This document shows positions 1-8,702 of a stretch of DNA of 64,000 bases, one piece after another. The translations under genes were made by a program, and so were the position numbers. Source of the DNA: Flavobacterium magnum (GTDB taxonomy: Bacteria; Bacteroidota; Bacteroidia; Flavobacteriales; Flavobacteriaceae). Positions within the stretch are counted from its first letter, which is position 1. Every line of letters begins with the position of its first letter. The stretch spans positions 806,001 through 870,000 of the forward strand of contig NZ_CP028811.1 of the NCBI RefSeq assembly GCF_003055625.1, given 5' to 3'. The notes under the pieces were generated by a model. That model did not search any database, had not been told where the DNA came from, and saw only the letters and a program-made list of their open reading frames with translations.

Positions 1-239
1 GAAATCACCGAGCTTCCGCCAACGCCTATTGAGAGGCCAAGCGAAGCAATGAGGAATGCAATAGGGGTTACAACCGTTAGGGCGGCAATGGCCAGCGAAC
101 CCAGCCAGCGTCCGACGAAAATCGTATCGATGAGCAGGTTTACGGTCATAAACAAAATCCCGACTGATGCTGGAACTGCCTGCCGTAGCAGCAGCTTTCC
201 GATGCTTTGTGTGCCGAGATCCTGCTGGGTTACCGCCAT
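1..239 (-). CDS. MATE family efflux transporter, N-terminal part (runs off window)
   Basis: This is the first 79 codons of a leftward gene cut by the window edge. The start region has a short polar N-terminus (MAVTQQDLGTQSIGKLLLRQ), then hydrophobic segments around AVPASVGILFMTVNLLIDTIFVG and LAIAALTVVTPIAFLIASLGLSIGVGGSS. The pattern 'P-A-hydrophobic...N-L-x-D-T-x-F-V-G' is characteristic of the first helix of MATE/NorM cation-coupled drug exporters. The ATG at 239 abuts the hemH stop codon with no gap, so it is probably co-transcribed with hemH and the AraC-type gene. The substrate cannot be told from this fragment. Confidence 0.85.
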   Translation of the reverse strand, partial: MAVTQQDLGTQSIGKLLLRQAVPASVGILFMTVNLLIDTIFVGRWLGSLAIAALTVVTPIAFLIASLGLSIGVGGSSVI

Positions 240-1262
240 TTATTGTGAGGATTTTGCCCAGTCGTTGATCCAGTTGCCTACAGTCTGGCACCAATGATCG
301 TCGTCATTAAGACAGGGAATGGCAAGGAATTCTTCTCCACCGTGTTCCTTAAACTGGTGATTGGCTTCCATAGCAATTTCTTCAAGCGTCTCAAGGCAGT
401 CTGCTACAAACGCAGGGGTGACAACGGCCAGTTTCTTAATTCCTTTTTCTGGCATTTTGTTGATTTCGACGTCGGTGTAGGGTTCGAGCCATTTGTCTCC
501 GGCGAGGCGGGACTGAAATGTCTGGCTGTATTTGCCTTCGGGGATGCCAAGGTAAGCCACGACCTGTCTCGTCGTTTCATAGCATTGGTGCCTGTAGCAG
601 AATTCGTGCGCGGGAGACGGTGTCATGCAGCACTTCCCGTCAATTTTACAGTGCGATTTGGTGACATCGGTCTTGCGTATGTGACGCTCGGGGATACCGT
701 GGTATGAAAACAACAGGTGGTCGTAATCGTAACTGCCAAGGTGTTTCCTCATCGACTCCGCCAGGGCTTTGATATAGTCCGGTTTGTTGTAAAATGCCGG
801 AACGGTGGTGAAAGTCATGTTTGGAAAATGCTTCCTGCGCAGTTCTTCGGCTAATACCAGGATTGTCACCGTTGATGCCATGGCGTGCTGCGGGTACAAT
901 GGAAAAAGCATGACTTCGGTTACACCCTTGTCGTGCAGTTGCTGCAGTCCGGACAGGATATCGGGCTTGCCGTAGCGCATCGCCAGGGCCATCGGGACCT
1001 GCACCTGCTTTTCTACCTTAGCGAACATCCGTTTTGACAAAACGATCAAAGGCGATCCTTCTTCCCACCAAATCTTCTTGTATGCTTCGGCAGATTTCTC
1101 AGGGCGTTTGCGTAAAATGATTCCGCGCACCAGCAGGGCACGCAGCAGGAACGGTACGTCAATGACGTACTTGTCCATTAAGAACTGGTCGAGGTATGGT
1201 TTTACGTCCTTCGCATCCGGGCTTTCTGGTGAGCCGAGGTTTACTAATAATGCTCCTTTCAA
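240..1262 (-). CDS. hemH: Ferrochelatase
   Basis: 340 aa, the usual length for bacterial ferrochelatase, which inserts Fe2+ into protoporphyrin IX in the last step of heme synthesis. The family N-terminus (MKGALLVNLGSPESP) is present. The metal-binding histidine lies in LLFSYHGIPERH (His188), and the conserved acidic patch is in FVADCLETLEEI (about 287-298). A segment at 205-227 holds five cysteines (C205, C211, C212, C222, C227), a pattern I recall from other Bacteroidetes HemH proteins. The gene is separated from the rest of the hem genes by the AraC-type gene and is transcribed away from them. It lies 28 nt downstream of that regulator and abuts the MATE gene. Confidence 0.97.
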   Translation of the reverse strand: MKGALLVNLGSPESPDAKDVKPYLDQFLMDKYVIDVPFLLRALLVRGIILRKRPEKSAEAYKKIWWEEGSPLIVLSKRMFAKVEKQVQVPMALAMRYGKPDILSGLQQLHDKGVTEVMLFPLYPQHAMASTVTILVLAEELRRKHFPNMTFTTVPAFYNKPDYIKALAESMRKHLGSYDYDHLLFSYHGIPERHIRKTDVTKSHCKIDGKCCMTPSPAHEFCYRHQCYETTRQVVAYLGIPEGKYSQTFQSRLAGDKWLEPYTDVEINKMPEKGIKKLAVVTPAFVADCLETLEEIAMEANHQFKEHGGEEFLAIPCLNDDDHWCQTVGNWINDWAKSSQ

Positions 1263-1290
1263 AATATCTTGGATTTTAATTGTTGTAAAT

Positions 1291-2163
1291 TTAGGTATTT
1301 GGGTTGATTGACATCAGGTATTTCTTTGGGGTCGTGGCAAATTTCTTCTTAAATGCCGAAATAAAATGGCTGCCCGTGCTGTACCCAATCCTGAGCCCGA
1401 CTTCATTCACGTTATACGAGCCGCTGTCGAGCAATTTGCGTGCATAGTCCATTTTGTAATCAAATAGGAAACCGTACACGGTGTCGCCGTAAATCTGCTT
1501 GAATCCCGTTTTGAGCCGCTTTAGGTTCAGGCCTACCTGGTCTGCGAGTTCCTGCAGCCCGGGCGGCTCAGCCATATTCGCAATAATGATTTCCTTCGCC
1601 CGCCGTATCTTCATTACGTTTTCCTCATCGATAAGAAATGGACACTGCTCGGCATCAGGATCCTCGCTTCGGTTGAAATACAGGCTCAGCAGTTCATAGC
1701 CTTTGCCCTTGTAGTAAAGGTTCTTGATTGACGGATTCAGGTTGAAGTGGAATAACTGGCTCAGCACAATCGCCATCGATGGGCTGATATTGCTTTCGTC
1801 ATAATATTTCCTGTCCTGGTTTCCTTCGCTCAGGAACGGGATGTAGTCGGCCTCTGCAGAAAACAGCGAGTGGAATTTTTTGATAGAGATAATCATCGAG
1901 ATCACCCATGAATTTGGTGCCAGTTCGAGATTCAGTGGCAGTTCCTTTTGCGGATTGTATAATAAAAGTGCTTTTTCCTCATTCAGGTCTAAACCGTAAT
2001 TGCCCTGATTGAAGATAAATTTCGCTTTGCCCTTGATCCCGAAATGAAACTGAATCAATCCCTGATGTATCTGTTTTTCAGCGCGAAACACCTCGTTGCC
2101 ATCGTTCTGTAATCGAAGCATTACAAAATCTTCCTCAATTTTAATCTCTTCCAATGAACCCAT
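1291..2163 (-). CDS. AraC-family transcriptional regulator next to hemA
   Basis: 290 aa. The C-terminal ~100 residues form a typical AraC/XylS double helix-turn-helix: a first HTH around GLQELADQVGLNLKRLKTGFKQ and a second around YNVNEVGLRIGYSTGSHFISAFKKKF, followed by the usual TTPKKYL. The N-terminal ~185 residues look like a beta-rich sensor region and have no motif I can name. It is divergent from hemA and sits upstream of hemH on its own strand, so control of heme or iron genes is a reasonable inference. The 226-nt spacer to hemA holds both promoters. I see no residues that identify the ligand. Confidence 0.9.
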   Translation of the reverse strand: MGSLEEIKIEEDFVMLRLQNDGNEVFRAEKQIHQGLIQFHFGIKGKAKFIFNQGNYGLDLNEEKALLLYNPQKELPLNLELAPNSWVISMIISIKKFHSLFSAEADYIPFLSEGNQDRKYYDESNISPSMAIVLSQLFHFNLNPSIKNLYYKGKGYELLSLYFNRSEDPDAEQCPFLIDEENVMKIRRAKEIIIANMAEPPGLQELADQVGLNLKRLKTGFKQIYGDTVYGFLFDYKMDYARKLLDSGSYNVNEVGLRIGYSTGSHFISAFKKKFATTPKKYLMSINPNT

Positions 2164-2358
2164 AGCGATGTTTTTCCGTATATGAATCTGAAATAAGCGA
2201 AAATATTTATTTAGAATAGTTCTACATAAGTCATTTCAAAAGGCTTGATTTCATTACAAATTTACAAAGATTTACGTTGTTCAGGGCATTTTGGTTTAAA
2301 ATATCCCGAAGCGATACAAAAAGTCCTTACAGCGTTATTTTTATAAAAGTCATAATAA

Positions 2359-2366
2359 TAATTTTG
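2359..2366 (+). promoter_or_regulatory. Candidate -7 promoter element for hemA
   Basis: TAATTTTG fits the Bacteroidetes primary-sigma consensus TAnnTTTG. It lies 23 nt upstream of the ATG at 2390, giving a leader of about 17 nt. A T-run around 2337-2343 sits where a -33 element would be, but no clear TTTG is present. Confidence 0.5.
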
Positions 2367-2389
2367 TTTAACTTTCTGAAGAAGTGTTT

Positions 2390-3646
2390 ATGGCAAATAG
2401 TTACATATCGAAACACCAGTATTTTTATGCTGTGGGAGTAAGCTATAAAAAAGCGGATGCCGCAGCGCGCGGAAAATTCAGCCTCGATGACGCTGCCAAA
2501 ACCAGCCTGCTGCAACAGGCGAAACAAGAAGGCATTGAGAGCCTGATTGTCACCTCGACCTGTAACCGCACTGAAATCTACGGCTTCGCGGAGCATCCTT
2601 ACCAATTGATAAAATTGATTTGTGACCACAGTAAAGGCACTGCGGAGGAATTTCAGAAATCCGGTTTCGTGTACAAAAACCAGGAAGCCATCAACCACAT
2701 TTTTCGCGTGGGAACGGGCCTTGACAGCCAGATTCTGGGCGATTTTGAAATCATCAGCCAACTGAAGGCCGGTTTTAGCGAATCGCGTAAATTTGACCTG
2801 ATAAACACTTTTCTGGACCGCCTGATCAATGCCGTGATACAGGCGAGCAAAAAAATCAAGAATGAGACGGAAATCAGCTCCGGCGCGACGTCGGTGGCTT
2901 TCGCTTCGGTACAATATATTATCCGCAATGTGCCTGATATCCGCAACAAGAATATCCTGTTGTTCGGCGCCGGGAAAATCGGAAGAAATACCTGTGAGAA
3001 TTTGGTTAAACACACCAAGAACGAACACATTACGCTGATCAACCGTACCAAAGACAAGGCTGAAAAGCTTGCGGGAAAACTGAACCTGATTGTAAAGGAT
3101 TTTTCAGAATTGCATTTAGAGCTTCAAAAAGCCGATGTGGTCGTTGTGGCCACGGGCGCGCAAAACCCGACGGTCGACAAAGCCATCCTGAACCTGAAGA
3201 AACCATTATTGATCCTCGACCTTTCAATCCCGAAAAATGTAAACGAAGACGTCCAGGAACTCGAAGGGGTGACTTTAATCCACATGGACCATCTGGCGCA
3301 AATGACCGATGATACTTTGGAAAACAGGAAAAAACACATTCCTGCCGCCGAAGCCATTATCGAGGACATCAAGGAAGAATTTGTGAACTGGACCAAGGCA
3401 CGTAAATTTGCCCCAACCATCAACGCGCTGAAAGAAAAACTGAATGCGATAAAAGATTCAGAACTGGATTTCCAAAGCCGGAAAATTGCCGGATTCAATG
3501 GAGAACAGGCCGAGATTATCAGTGCGCGCATCATCCAGAAAATCACCACGCATTTTGCCAATCATCTTAAAGACGACAACACCATGGTCGATGAGAGCAT
3601 TGAATGGATTGAAAAAGTGTTCCAGATTGAAGCTTCCGCAAAATGA
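2390..3646 (+). CDS. hemA: Glutamyl-tRNA reductase
   Basis: First committed step of C5-pathway tetrapyrrole synthesis: reduces glutamyl-tRNA(Glu) to glutamate-1-semialdehyde with NADPH. 418 aa from the ATG at 2390; an in-frame GTG lies two codons upstream, but the ATG fits better. The catalytic cysteine is in TSTCNRTEIYG (Cys58). A Rossmann NADPH site follows (NILLFGAGKIGRNTCENL, about 187-204), and the C-terminal dimerisation helices end the protein. The next gene, hemC, begins inside its stop codon (ATGA overlap). The partner enzyme gene hemL is not in the window. Confidence 0.97.
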   Translation: MANSYISKHQYFYAVGVSYKKADAAARGKFSLDDAAKTSLLQQAKQEGIESLIVTSTCNRTEIYGFAEHPYQLIKLICDHSKGTAEEFQKSGFVYKNQEAINHIFRVGTGLDSQILGDFEIISQLKAGFSESRKFDLINTFLDRLINAVIQASKKIKNETEISSGATSVAFASVQYIIRNVPDIRNKNILLFGAGKIGRNTCENLVKHTKNEHITLINRTKDKAEKLAGKLNLIVKDFSELHLELQKADVVVVATGAQNPTVDKAILNLKKPLLILDLSIPKNVNEDVQELEGVTLIHMDHLAQMTDDTLENRKKHIPAAEAIIEDIKEEFVNWTKARKFAPTINALKEKLNAIKDSELDFQSRKIAGFNGEQAEIISARIIQKITTHFANHLKDDNTMVDESIEWIEKVFQIEASAK

Positions 3647-4560
3647 GCAAAACCATCCGGATTGGGACACGCGACAGCGAACTTGCTCTATGGCAGGCGC
3701 ACACGGTCGAAAAAAAACTCAATGATTTAGGGTATTCCACTGAGATTATCGCCGTGAAATCTGCCGGTGATATCATACTCGACAAACCACTGTACGAATT
3801 AGGAATTACGGGAATTTTTACCAAAACGCTCGACATCGCCATGATCAACGGCCAGGTGGATATTGCCGTACATTCGATGAAAGATGTGCCGACGGCTTTG
3901 CCGAAAGGCATTGTCCAGGCCGCAGTTTTGGAAAGGGCAAACGAAAAAGACATCCTGGTCTACAACGGAAACGAGGATTTCTATCACGAAAACGCCACCA
4001 TCGCCACCGGAAGCCTACGCCGTCAGGCACAATGGCTGAATCGGTTCCCACACCACACCACAGTTGACTTACGCGGAAACGTAAATACACGATTACAAAA
4101 ATTAAAGGACAACAAATGGAACGGTGCCATTTTTGCCGCCGCAGGACTGGAACGACTCAACCTGAAGCCCGAAAACCATATCGATCTGGACTGGATGATC
4201 CCGGCTCCGGCACAGGGTGCCATGGTCGTCGTGAGCATGCAGCATGACGATTATTGCACTGAAGCAGTGGCAAAACTGAATCATTTCCATACCGAAATAT
4301 GCACGAAAATTGAACGTGATTTCCTAAAACAACTCGAAGGCGGCTGCACGGCGCCGATCGGGGCCCTGGCAGAAATCATCGGGAACGACATCCGTTTTAC
4401 GGGCGTTTTGTGTTCGCTCGACGGAAAGGAGAAAATCAATATTGAAAAAGCAATCGCTATAGACCAATATCACCATTTCGGCAATCAATGCGCTGTCGAA
4501 ATTCTGGAAAATGGCGGTGAAGCGGTCATGGAGAAAATCCGGAAAGATTTAAACAAATGA
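3643..4560 (+). CDS. hemC: Hydroxymethylbilane synthase (porphobilinogen deaminase)
   Basis: 305 aa. Polymerises four porphobilinogens on a covalently bound dipyrromethane cofactor. The cofactor cysteine is in LEGGCTAPIGALA (Cys235). The catalytic aspartate is in VHSMKDVPT (Asp81), and the substrate-binding arginines lie in GSLRRQAQ and VDLRGNVNTR. It overlaps hemA by 4 nt upstream and hemD by 4 nt downstream (both ATGA), so the three are translationally coupled. Confidence 0.97.
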   Translation: MSKTIRIGTRDSELALWQAHTVEKKLNDLGYSTEIIAVKSAGDIILDKPLYELGITGIFTKTLDIAMINGQVDIAVHSMKDVPTALPKGIVQAAVLERANEKDILVYNGNEDFYHENATIATGSLRRQAQWLNRFPHHTTVDLRGNVNTRLQKLKDNKWNGAIFAAAGLERLNLKPENHIDLDWMIPAPAQGAMVVVSMQHDDYCTEAVAKLNHFHTEICTKIERDFLKQLEGGCTAPIGALAEIIGNDIRFTGVLCSLDGKEKINIEKAIAIDQYHHFGNQCAVEILENGGEAVMEKIRKDLNK

Positions 4561-5213
4561 TCCGTATCCTTTCCACAAAAAAGCTGTTGCCGAACCAGAG
4601 GCAGTTTTTGCTGCATGCAGGATTATCGGTCGTCGAAGCCGATTTTATTTCGATTCAGGCGAAACCATTCACGTTCACTGAGATTTTTGACAACCTGATT
4701 TTCACCAGTGCCAACGCCGTAAAAGCTGTAGCCGAACATCCTGATGTACAGGAAATCCGTCGCAAACCGTGTTTTTGTGTAGGCGAAAAAACAGCAGCGT
4801 TGCTTGACGAAGTGGGGTTTACAGTGATGGAAACTGCTGACAATGCATCAGATTTGGCAGCAATCATCAAAAATAATTATGCGGCCGACAGCTTTACTTT
4901 TTTTTGCGGAAGCCTGCGGATGGAAACGCTGCCGGTGAGTCTGAAAATTTCCGGAATCCGTTTTAATGAAATGCAAGTATATGAAACGGTTTTGGCACCC
5001 AAAAAAATAAAATCCGAAGTGGATGGGTTGCTTTTTTTCAGTCCGTCAGCTGTCGAAAGTTATTTAATGGAAAATAAAATTGACAATCAAACCTGCTTCT
5101 GCATCGGTGCCATCACCGCAAAAGCATTGGAGAAACAAACAAAAAATATCGTGATGGCAAACAAGCCCAGCGTGGAAAACGTCATCATACAAACCATACA
5201 ACATTTTAAATAA
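4557..5213 (+). CDS. hemD: Uroporphyrinogen-III synthase
   Basis: 218 aa, slightly short for the family, whose primary sequence is poorly conserved. It cyclises hydroxymethylbilane with inversion of ring D. Recognisable pieces are NLIFTSANAVKAVAEH in the first domain and LLFFSPSAVESYL followed by CFCIGAITAKAL in the second, the typical 'F-T-S-x-N-A-V' and 'F-x-S-P-S-A-V' signatures. The position between hemC and hemE with overlapping ATGA supports the call. Confidence 0.93.
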   Translation: MIRILSTKKLLPNQRQFLLHAGLSVVEADFISIQAKPFTFTEIFDNLIFTSANAVKAVAEHPDVQEIRRKPCFCVGEKTAALLDEVGFTVMETADNASDLAAIIKNNYAADSFTFFCGSLRMETLPVSLKISGIRFNEMQVYETVLAPKKIKSEVDGLLFFSPSAVESYLMENKIDNQTCFCIGAITAKALEKQTKNIVMANKPSVENVIIQTIQHFK

Positions 5214-5219
5214 ATACCT

Positions 5220-6251
5220 GTGTCAACAATAAAAAACGACCTATTCCTGAAAGCCCTGCGCGGCGAAACCGTACAGAGACCGCCCGTTTGGATGATGCGC
5301 CAGGCTGGAAGATATTTGCCTGAATTCATAGCATTGCGCGATAAATATGATTTCTTCACGCGTTGCCAGACGCCGGAACTTGCTGCCGAAATTACCGTAC
5401 AGCCAATCCGCAGGATTGCTCCGGATGCGGCAATCCTGTTTTCGGATATTCTTGTCGTCCCCCAGGCAATGGGTATTGAAGTGCTGATGAAAGAAAGCGT
5501 TGGCCCATTTTTACCAAACCCGATCCGTACGCCGCAGGATGTCGAAAAAGTGATTGTGCCGAATATCGACGAAACCTTAGGCTACGTCATGGATGCCATC
5601 AAACTGACCAAGGAAATGCTCAATGATGAAGTGCCGCTGATCGGTTTTGCCGGTTCGCCCTGGACAATTTTCTGTTATGCCGTCGAAGGCAAAGGCTCGA
5701 AAAGTTTTGATACCGCCAAAGGATTCTGCTTTACGCATCCGGAAGCCGCACACGTATTATTGCAGAAAATCACCGATACGACGATTGCTTATTTAAAGGA
5801 AAAAGTGAAAGCCGGTGTCAATGCCGTACAGGTTTTCGACAGTTGGGGCGGCATGCTTTCGCCGGTGGATTATCAGGAATTTTCATGGAAATACATCAAC
5901 CAGATCGTGGAAGCTTTGGCACCCGAGACACATGTAATTGTTTTTGGAAAAGGCTGCTGGTTTGCTTTGGGCGAAATGGGCAAAAGTAAAGCGTCTGCGC
6001 TGGGCGTAGACTGGACCTGCTCAGCAAGGAATGCCCGTTATCTTTCAGGCGGAAATATTACCTTACAGGGGAATTTTGACCCATCGCGCTTATTATCGCC
6101 GATTCCGACGATTAAGAAAATGGTGCACCAGATGATTGACGAATTCGGGAAAGACAAATATATAGTGAATTTGGGTCATGGGATTTTACCCAATATTCCG
6201 GTGGATCATGCAATGGCTTTTGTGGATGCCGTGAAGGAATACAATCAATAA
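5220..6251 (+). CDS. hemE: Uroporphyrinogen decarboxylase
   Basis: 343 aa. Decarboxylates the four acetate side chains of uroporphyrinogen III. The first signature is [17 protein letters not shown] (about 20-36). The catalytic aspartate is in [14 protein letters not shown], and the second signature is in [16 protein letters not shown]. The start is GTG at 5220, because no in-frame ATG precedes the conserved [11 protein letters not shown]. It lies 6 nt after hemD. Confidence 0.97.
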   Translation: MSTIKNDLFLKALRGETVQRPPVWMMRQAGRYLPEFIALRDKYDFFTRCQTPELAAEITVQPIRRIAPDAAILFSDILVVPQAMGIEVLMKESVGPFLPNPIRTPQDVEKVIVPNIDETLGYVMDAIKLTKEMLNDEVPLIGFAGSPWTIFCYAVEGKGSKSFDTAKGFCFTHPEAAHVLLQKITDTTIAYLKEKVKAGVNAVQVFDSWGGMLSPVDYQEFSWKYINQIVEALAPETHVIVFGKGCWFALGEMGKSKASALGVDWTCSARNARYLSGGNITLQGNFDPSRLLSPIPTIKKMVHQMIDEFGKDKYIVNLGHGILPNIPVDHAMAFVDAVKEYNQ

Positions 6252-6254
6252 AAC

Positions 6255-6311
6255 ATGACGACCCAGAACTTCGTTTTTGATGACCTGAAGCTGTTTAACA
6301 ACCATCGGTAA
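6255..6311 (+). other. 18-codon open frame between hemE and hemF (possible leader peptide or remnant)
   Basis: The spacer between hemE and hemF holds a complete short frame starting 3 nt after the hemE stop. It reads MTTQNFVFDDLKLFNNHR and ends in TAA 7 nt before the hemF ATG. The tight packing is what one would expect of a small translated ORF, or of the surviving 5' end of a deleted gene in this slot. I do not recognise the peptide. Confidence 0.3.
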
Positions 6312-6318
6312 CTGCAAA

Positions 6319-7221
6319 ATGAAAGATCAATTTTACCAGTACATCCAATCTCTGCAGGACACGATCTGTGCCGCACTCGAAAAATCGGACGGTTCAGCCA
6401 AATTCCGCGAAGACCTCTGGGAACGGCCTGAAGGCGGTGGCGGAAGGACACGCGTGATCGAAAATGGCGCAGTCATTGAAAAAGGCGGCGTTAATATTTC
6501 TGCGGTTCATGGTCAATTGCCGGACACGATGCGTCAACTGTTCAATGTGGGTGAAGCCGATTTTTTTGCCTGCGGATTAAGCCTTGTTATCCATCCAAAA
6601 AACCCGATGGCACCTACGGTTCATGCCAACTGGCGTTATTTCGAAATGTATGATGCCGATGGAAATATCATAGACCAATGGTTTGGTGGCGGCCAGGATT
6701 TAACGCCTTATTATCTGTTTGATGAAGATGCAAGACACTTCCATCAAACCTGTAAAACCGCCTGCGACAGGCATTCGGAAGTATTTTACCCGAAATACAA
6801 AGTCCAGTGTGATGCCTATTTCTGGAACGCTCACCGTCATGAAGCACGCGGTGTAGGCGGGTTGTTTTTCGATTACTGTAAAGCCAATGAGGGCATGACA
6901 ATGCAAAGCTGGTATGAGTTTGTAACTGAAGTCGGGAACAGTTTTACCGAAGCCTACATCCCCATTCTTGACAAAAGAAAAAACCTTTCCTACAACGATG
7001 CGAACCGCAACTGGCAGGAAATCCGTCGCGGACGCTACGTCGAGTTTAACTTAGTTCATGATAAAGGCACGCTGTTCGGACTGAAAACCAATGGCCGCAT
7101 TGAAAGCATTTTGATGAGTTTGCCGCCAAGAGTACAATGGGTGTATGACCATCATCCGGCAGCAGGAAGTGAAGAGGAAAAATTGATTAAAGTGTTGGAA
7201 AGCCCAATCAATTGGGTTTGA
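6319..7221 (+). CDS. hemF: Oxygen-dependent coproporphyrinogen-III oxidase
   Basis: 300 aa, the expected length. Converts coproporphyrinogen III to protoporphyrinogen IX using O2. Conserved blocks are ENGAVIEKGGVN, PTVHANWRYFEM with the catalytic-region histidine, WFGGGQDLTPYY, and YVEFNLVHDKGTLFGLKT near the C-terminus. The presence of hemF in the main operon points to aerobic heme synthesis; no radical-SAM hemN is in the window. Confidence 0.97.
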   Translation: MKDQFYQYIQSLQDTICAALEKSDGSAKFREDLWERPEGGGGRTRVIENGAVIEKGGVNISAVHGQLPDTMRQLFNVGEADFFACGLSLVIHPKNPMAPTVHANWRYFEMYDADGNIIDQWFGGGQDLTPYYLFDEDARHFHQTCKTACDRHSEVFYPKYKVQCDAYFWNAHRHEARGVGGLFFDYCKANEGMTMQSWYEFVTEVGNSFTEAYIPILDKRKNLSYNDANRNWQEIRRGRYVEFNLVHDKGTLFGLKTNGRIESILMSLPPRVQWVYDHHPAAGSEEEKLIKVLESPINWV

Positions 7222-7246
7222 TTATTATAAATTTTGAATTTTTAAA

Positions 7247-8239
7247 ATGAATCAGTTTAATAGAAATCGTCGCCTCCGGGTAAATGAATCCATAAGAAGT
7301 ATCGTCCGCGAAACCTCGCTTTCACCCCAGGATTTCATGCTCCCCATGTTCGTCGCAGAAGGAAAAGACATTAAATCCGCGATACCATCAATGCCCGGCA
7401 TTTACAGGCACTCGCTGGACCATACCATCAAGGAAGTCAAGGAAGCCTGGGAGCTGGGCATCCGGGCCGTCAATATTTATGTGAAGGTGTCCGAAAACCT
7501 CAAGGACAACACCGGAAAGGAAGCCTGGAACAAGGACGGACTGATGCAGCAAACCATTAAGGCCATCAAAGATGCCGTGCCGGAAATGATCGTCATGCCC
7601 GATGTCGCGCTCGACCCGTATTCTATCTATGGCCACGACGGCATTATTGAAAACGGCTATGTCGTCAACGATCCCACGATTGATGCACTGACACGCATGA
7701 GCCTTTCCCATGCCGAAGCCGGTGCCGACTTCGTTGCTCCTTCCGACATGATGGACGGCCGCGTATATGCGATAAGGAAAGCATTGGAAGAAAACGGCCA
7801 CCATAACGTTGGCATCATGAGCTACAGTGCAAAATATGCGTCGGCGTTTTATGGCCCGTTCCGCGACGCGCTGGATTCTGCGCCTGTCGATGCACAAAAT
7901 ATCCCAAAAGACAAGAAGACCTACCAGATGGATTATGCTAACCGCATCGAGGCGATCAAGGAAGCGCTCGACGATGTCGCTGAAGGTGCTGATATCGTGA
8001 TGGTAAAACCCGGAATCGCTTACCTGGACATCGTCCGTGAAGTGAAAAATGCCGTAAATGTTCCCGTGGCCGTTTACCATGTTTCGGGGGAATATGCAAT
8101 GATCAAAGCGGCTGCCGAGCGTGGCTGGCTCGACCATGACCGCATTATGATTGAGCAGCTGTATTGCATCAAGCGTGCCGGGGCGAGCTTAATTTCGACG
8201 TATTTTGCCAAAGAGGCTTCGGCTTTGTTAAACAGATAA
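7247..8239 (+). CDS. hemB: Delta-aminolevulinic acid dehydratase (porphobilinogen synthase), cysteine-less type
   Basis: 330 aa. Condenses two 5-aminolevulinates to porphobilinogen. The Schiff-base lysines are Lys196 (YSAKYASAF) and Lys254 (VMVKPGIAYLD). The metal-site loop at 119-132 reads DVALDPYSIYGHDG, with Asp/Ala where zinc enzymes have three cysteines, so this belongs to the Mg2+-dependent, zinc-independent class. It is last in the hemACDEFB run although it acts second. The AT-rich leader 7222-7246 resembles the spacer upstream of atpG. Confidence 0.97.
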   Translation: MNQFNRNRRLRVNESIRSIVRETSLSPQDFMLPMFVAEGKDIKSAIPSMPGIYRHSLDHTIKEVKEAWELGIRAVNIYVKVSENLKDNTGKEAWNKDGLMQQTIKAIKDAVPEMIVMPDVALDPYSIYGHDGIIENGYVVNDPTIDALTRMSLSHAEAGADFVAPSDMMDGRVYAIRKALEENGHHNVGIMSYSAKYASAFYGPFRDALDSAPVDAQNIPKDKKTYQMDYANRIEAIKEALDDVAEGADIVMVKPGIAYLDIVREVKNAVNVPVAVYHVSGEYAMIKAAAERGWLDHDRIMIEQLYCIKRAGASLISTYFAKEASALLNR

Positions 8240-8247
8240 TTTTTTAA

Positions 8248-8317
8248 GGAGCTAATCCCGCTTTCGCCTTTATCTCTCCGCTGCGCTACGAGGATATCGG
8301 CTCAATCGGGGCTAGGG
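8248..8317. repeat. Dispersed intergenic repeat element, copy 1
   Basis: 70 bp between hemB and the cytochrome c gene. It begins GGAGCTAATCCCGC and ends ATCGGGGCTAGGG, so its ends are imperfect inverted repeats (CTAATCCCG / CGGGGCTAG). Related ends and an internal 'GATAAAGGCGA'-like block occur at 17961, 22417 and 23978. It ends 7 nt before the cytochrome ATG. Confidence 0.75.
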
Positions 8318-8324
8318 ATTGAAC

Positions 8325-8702
8325 ATGAAAACAACATTTGCACTATTATTGACCGCGGTACTTTTCATCAGCTGCAAAAAAGAAGCACCGAAATCCGAAT
8401 TGTATCCCGAAGCTGCGGAAACACAAACACCTATAGATTTAGGAAAGGAGATTTTCAACGGCAAAGGAAACTGTTTCGCCTGCCATCGCGAAGACCAAAA
8501 AGTCATCGGGCCAAGCATACAGGAAATTTCCAGAACCTATAAAGCCAAAAAAGGCAATCTTGTCGAGTTCCTGAAAGAAAATGCCGATCCGTTGGTTGAT
8601 CCATCCCAATATGAAGCGATGAAAGTCAACCTGCAACTGACGAAGACATTTTCAGACGGGGAATTGAAGGGGTTGGAGGCATACATTTATTCTTTTGAGT
8701 AG
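8325..8702 (+). CDS. Class I c-type cytochrome lipoprotein
   Basis: 125 aa. A short lipoprotein signal ends in LFISCKK (lipid-modified Cys17), so the protein is probably anchored on the periplasmic side or at the outer membrane. The heme c site is CFACH (Cys50, Cys53, His54), and Met99 in YEAMKV is the likely sixth ligand. An in-frame TTG lies two codons upstream, but the ATG at 8325 gives the clean signal peptide. It follows hemB on the same strand with a repeat element between. Probably a small electron carrier; its partner is unknown. Confidence 0.9.
   Translation: MKTTFALLLTAVLFISCKKEAPKSELYPEAAETQTPIDLGKEIFNGKGNCFACHREDQKVIGPSIQEISRTYKAKKGNLVEFLKENADPLVDPSQYEAMKVNLQLTKTFSDGELKGLEAYIYSFE

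Noticed and set aside
2327..3028. 233-codon open frame antisense to hemA
   Set aside because: Shadow of a highly conserved gene; composition is low-quality and there is no recognisable domain.
7388..8137. 249-codon open frame antisense to hemB
   Set aside because: Mirror of the hemB reading frame with His/Ile/Asp-rich translation and no start context; the hemB motifs are decisive.
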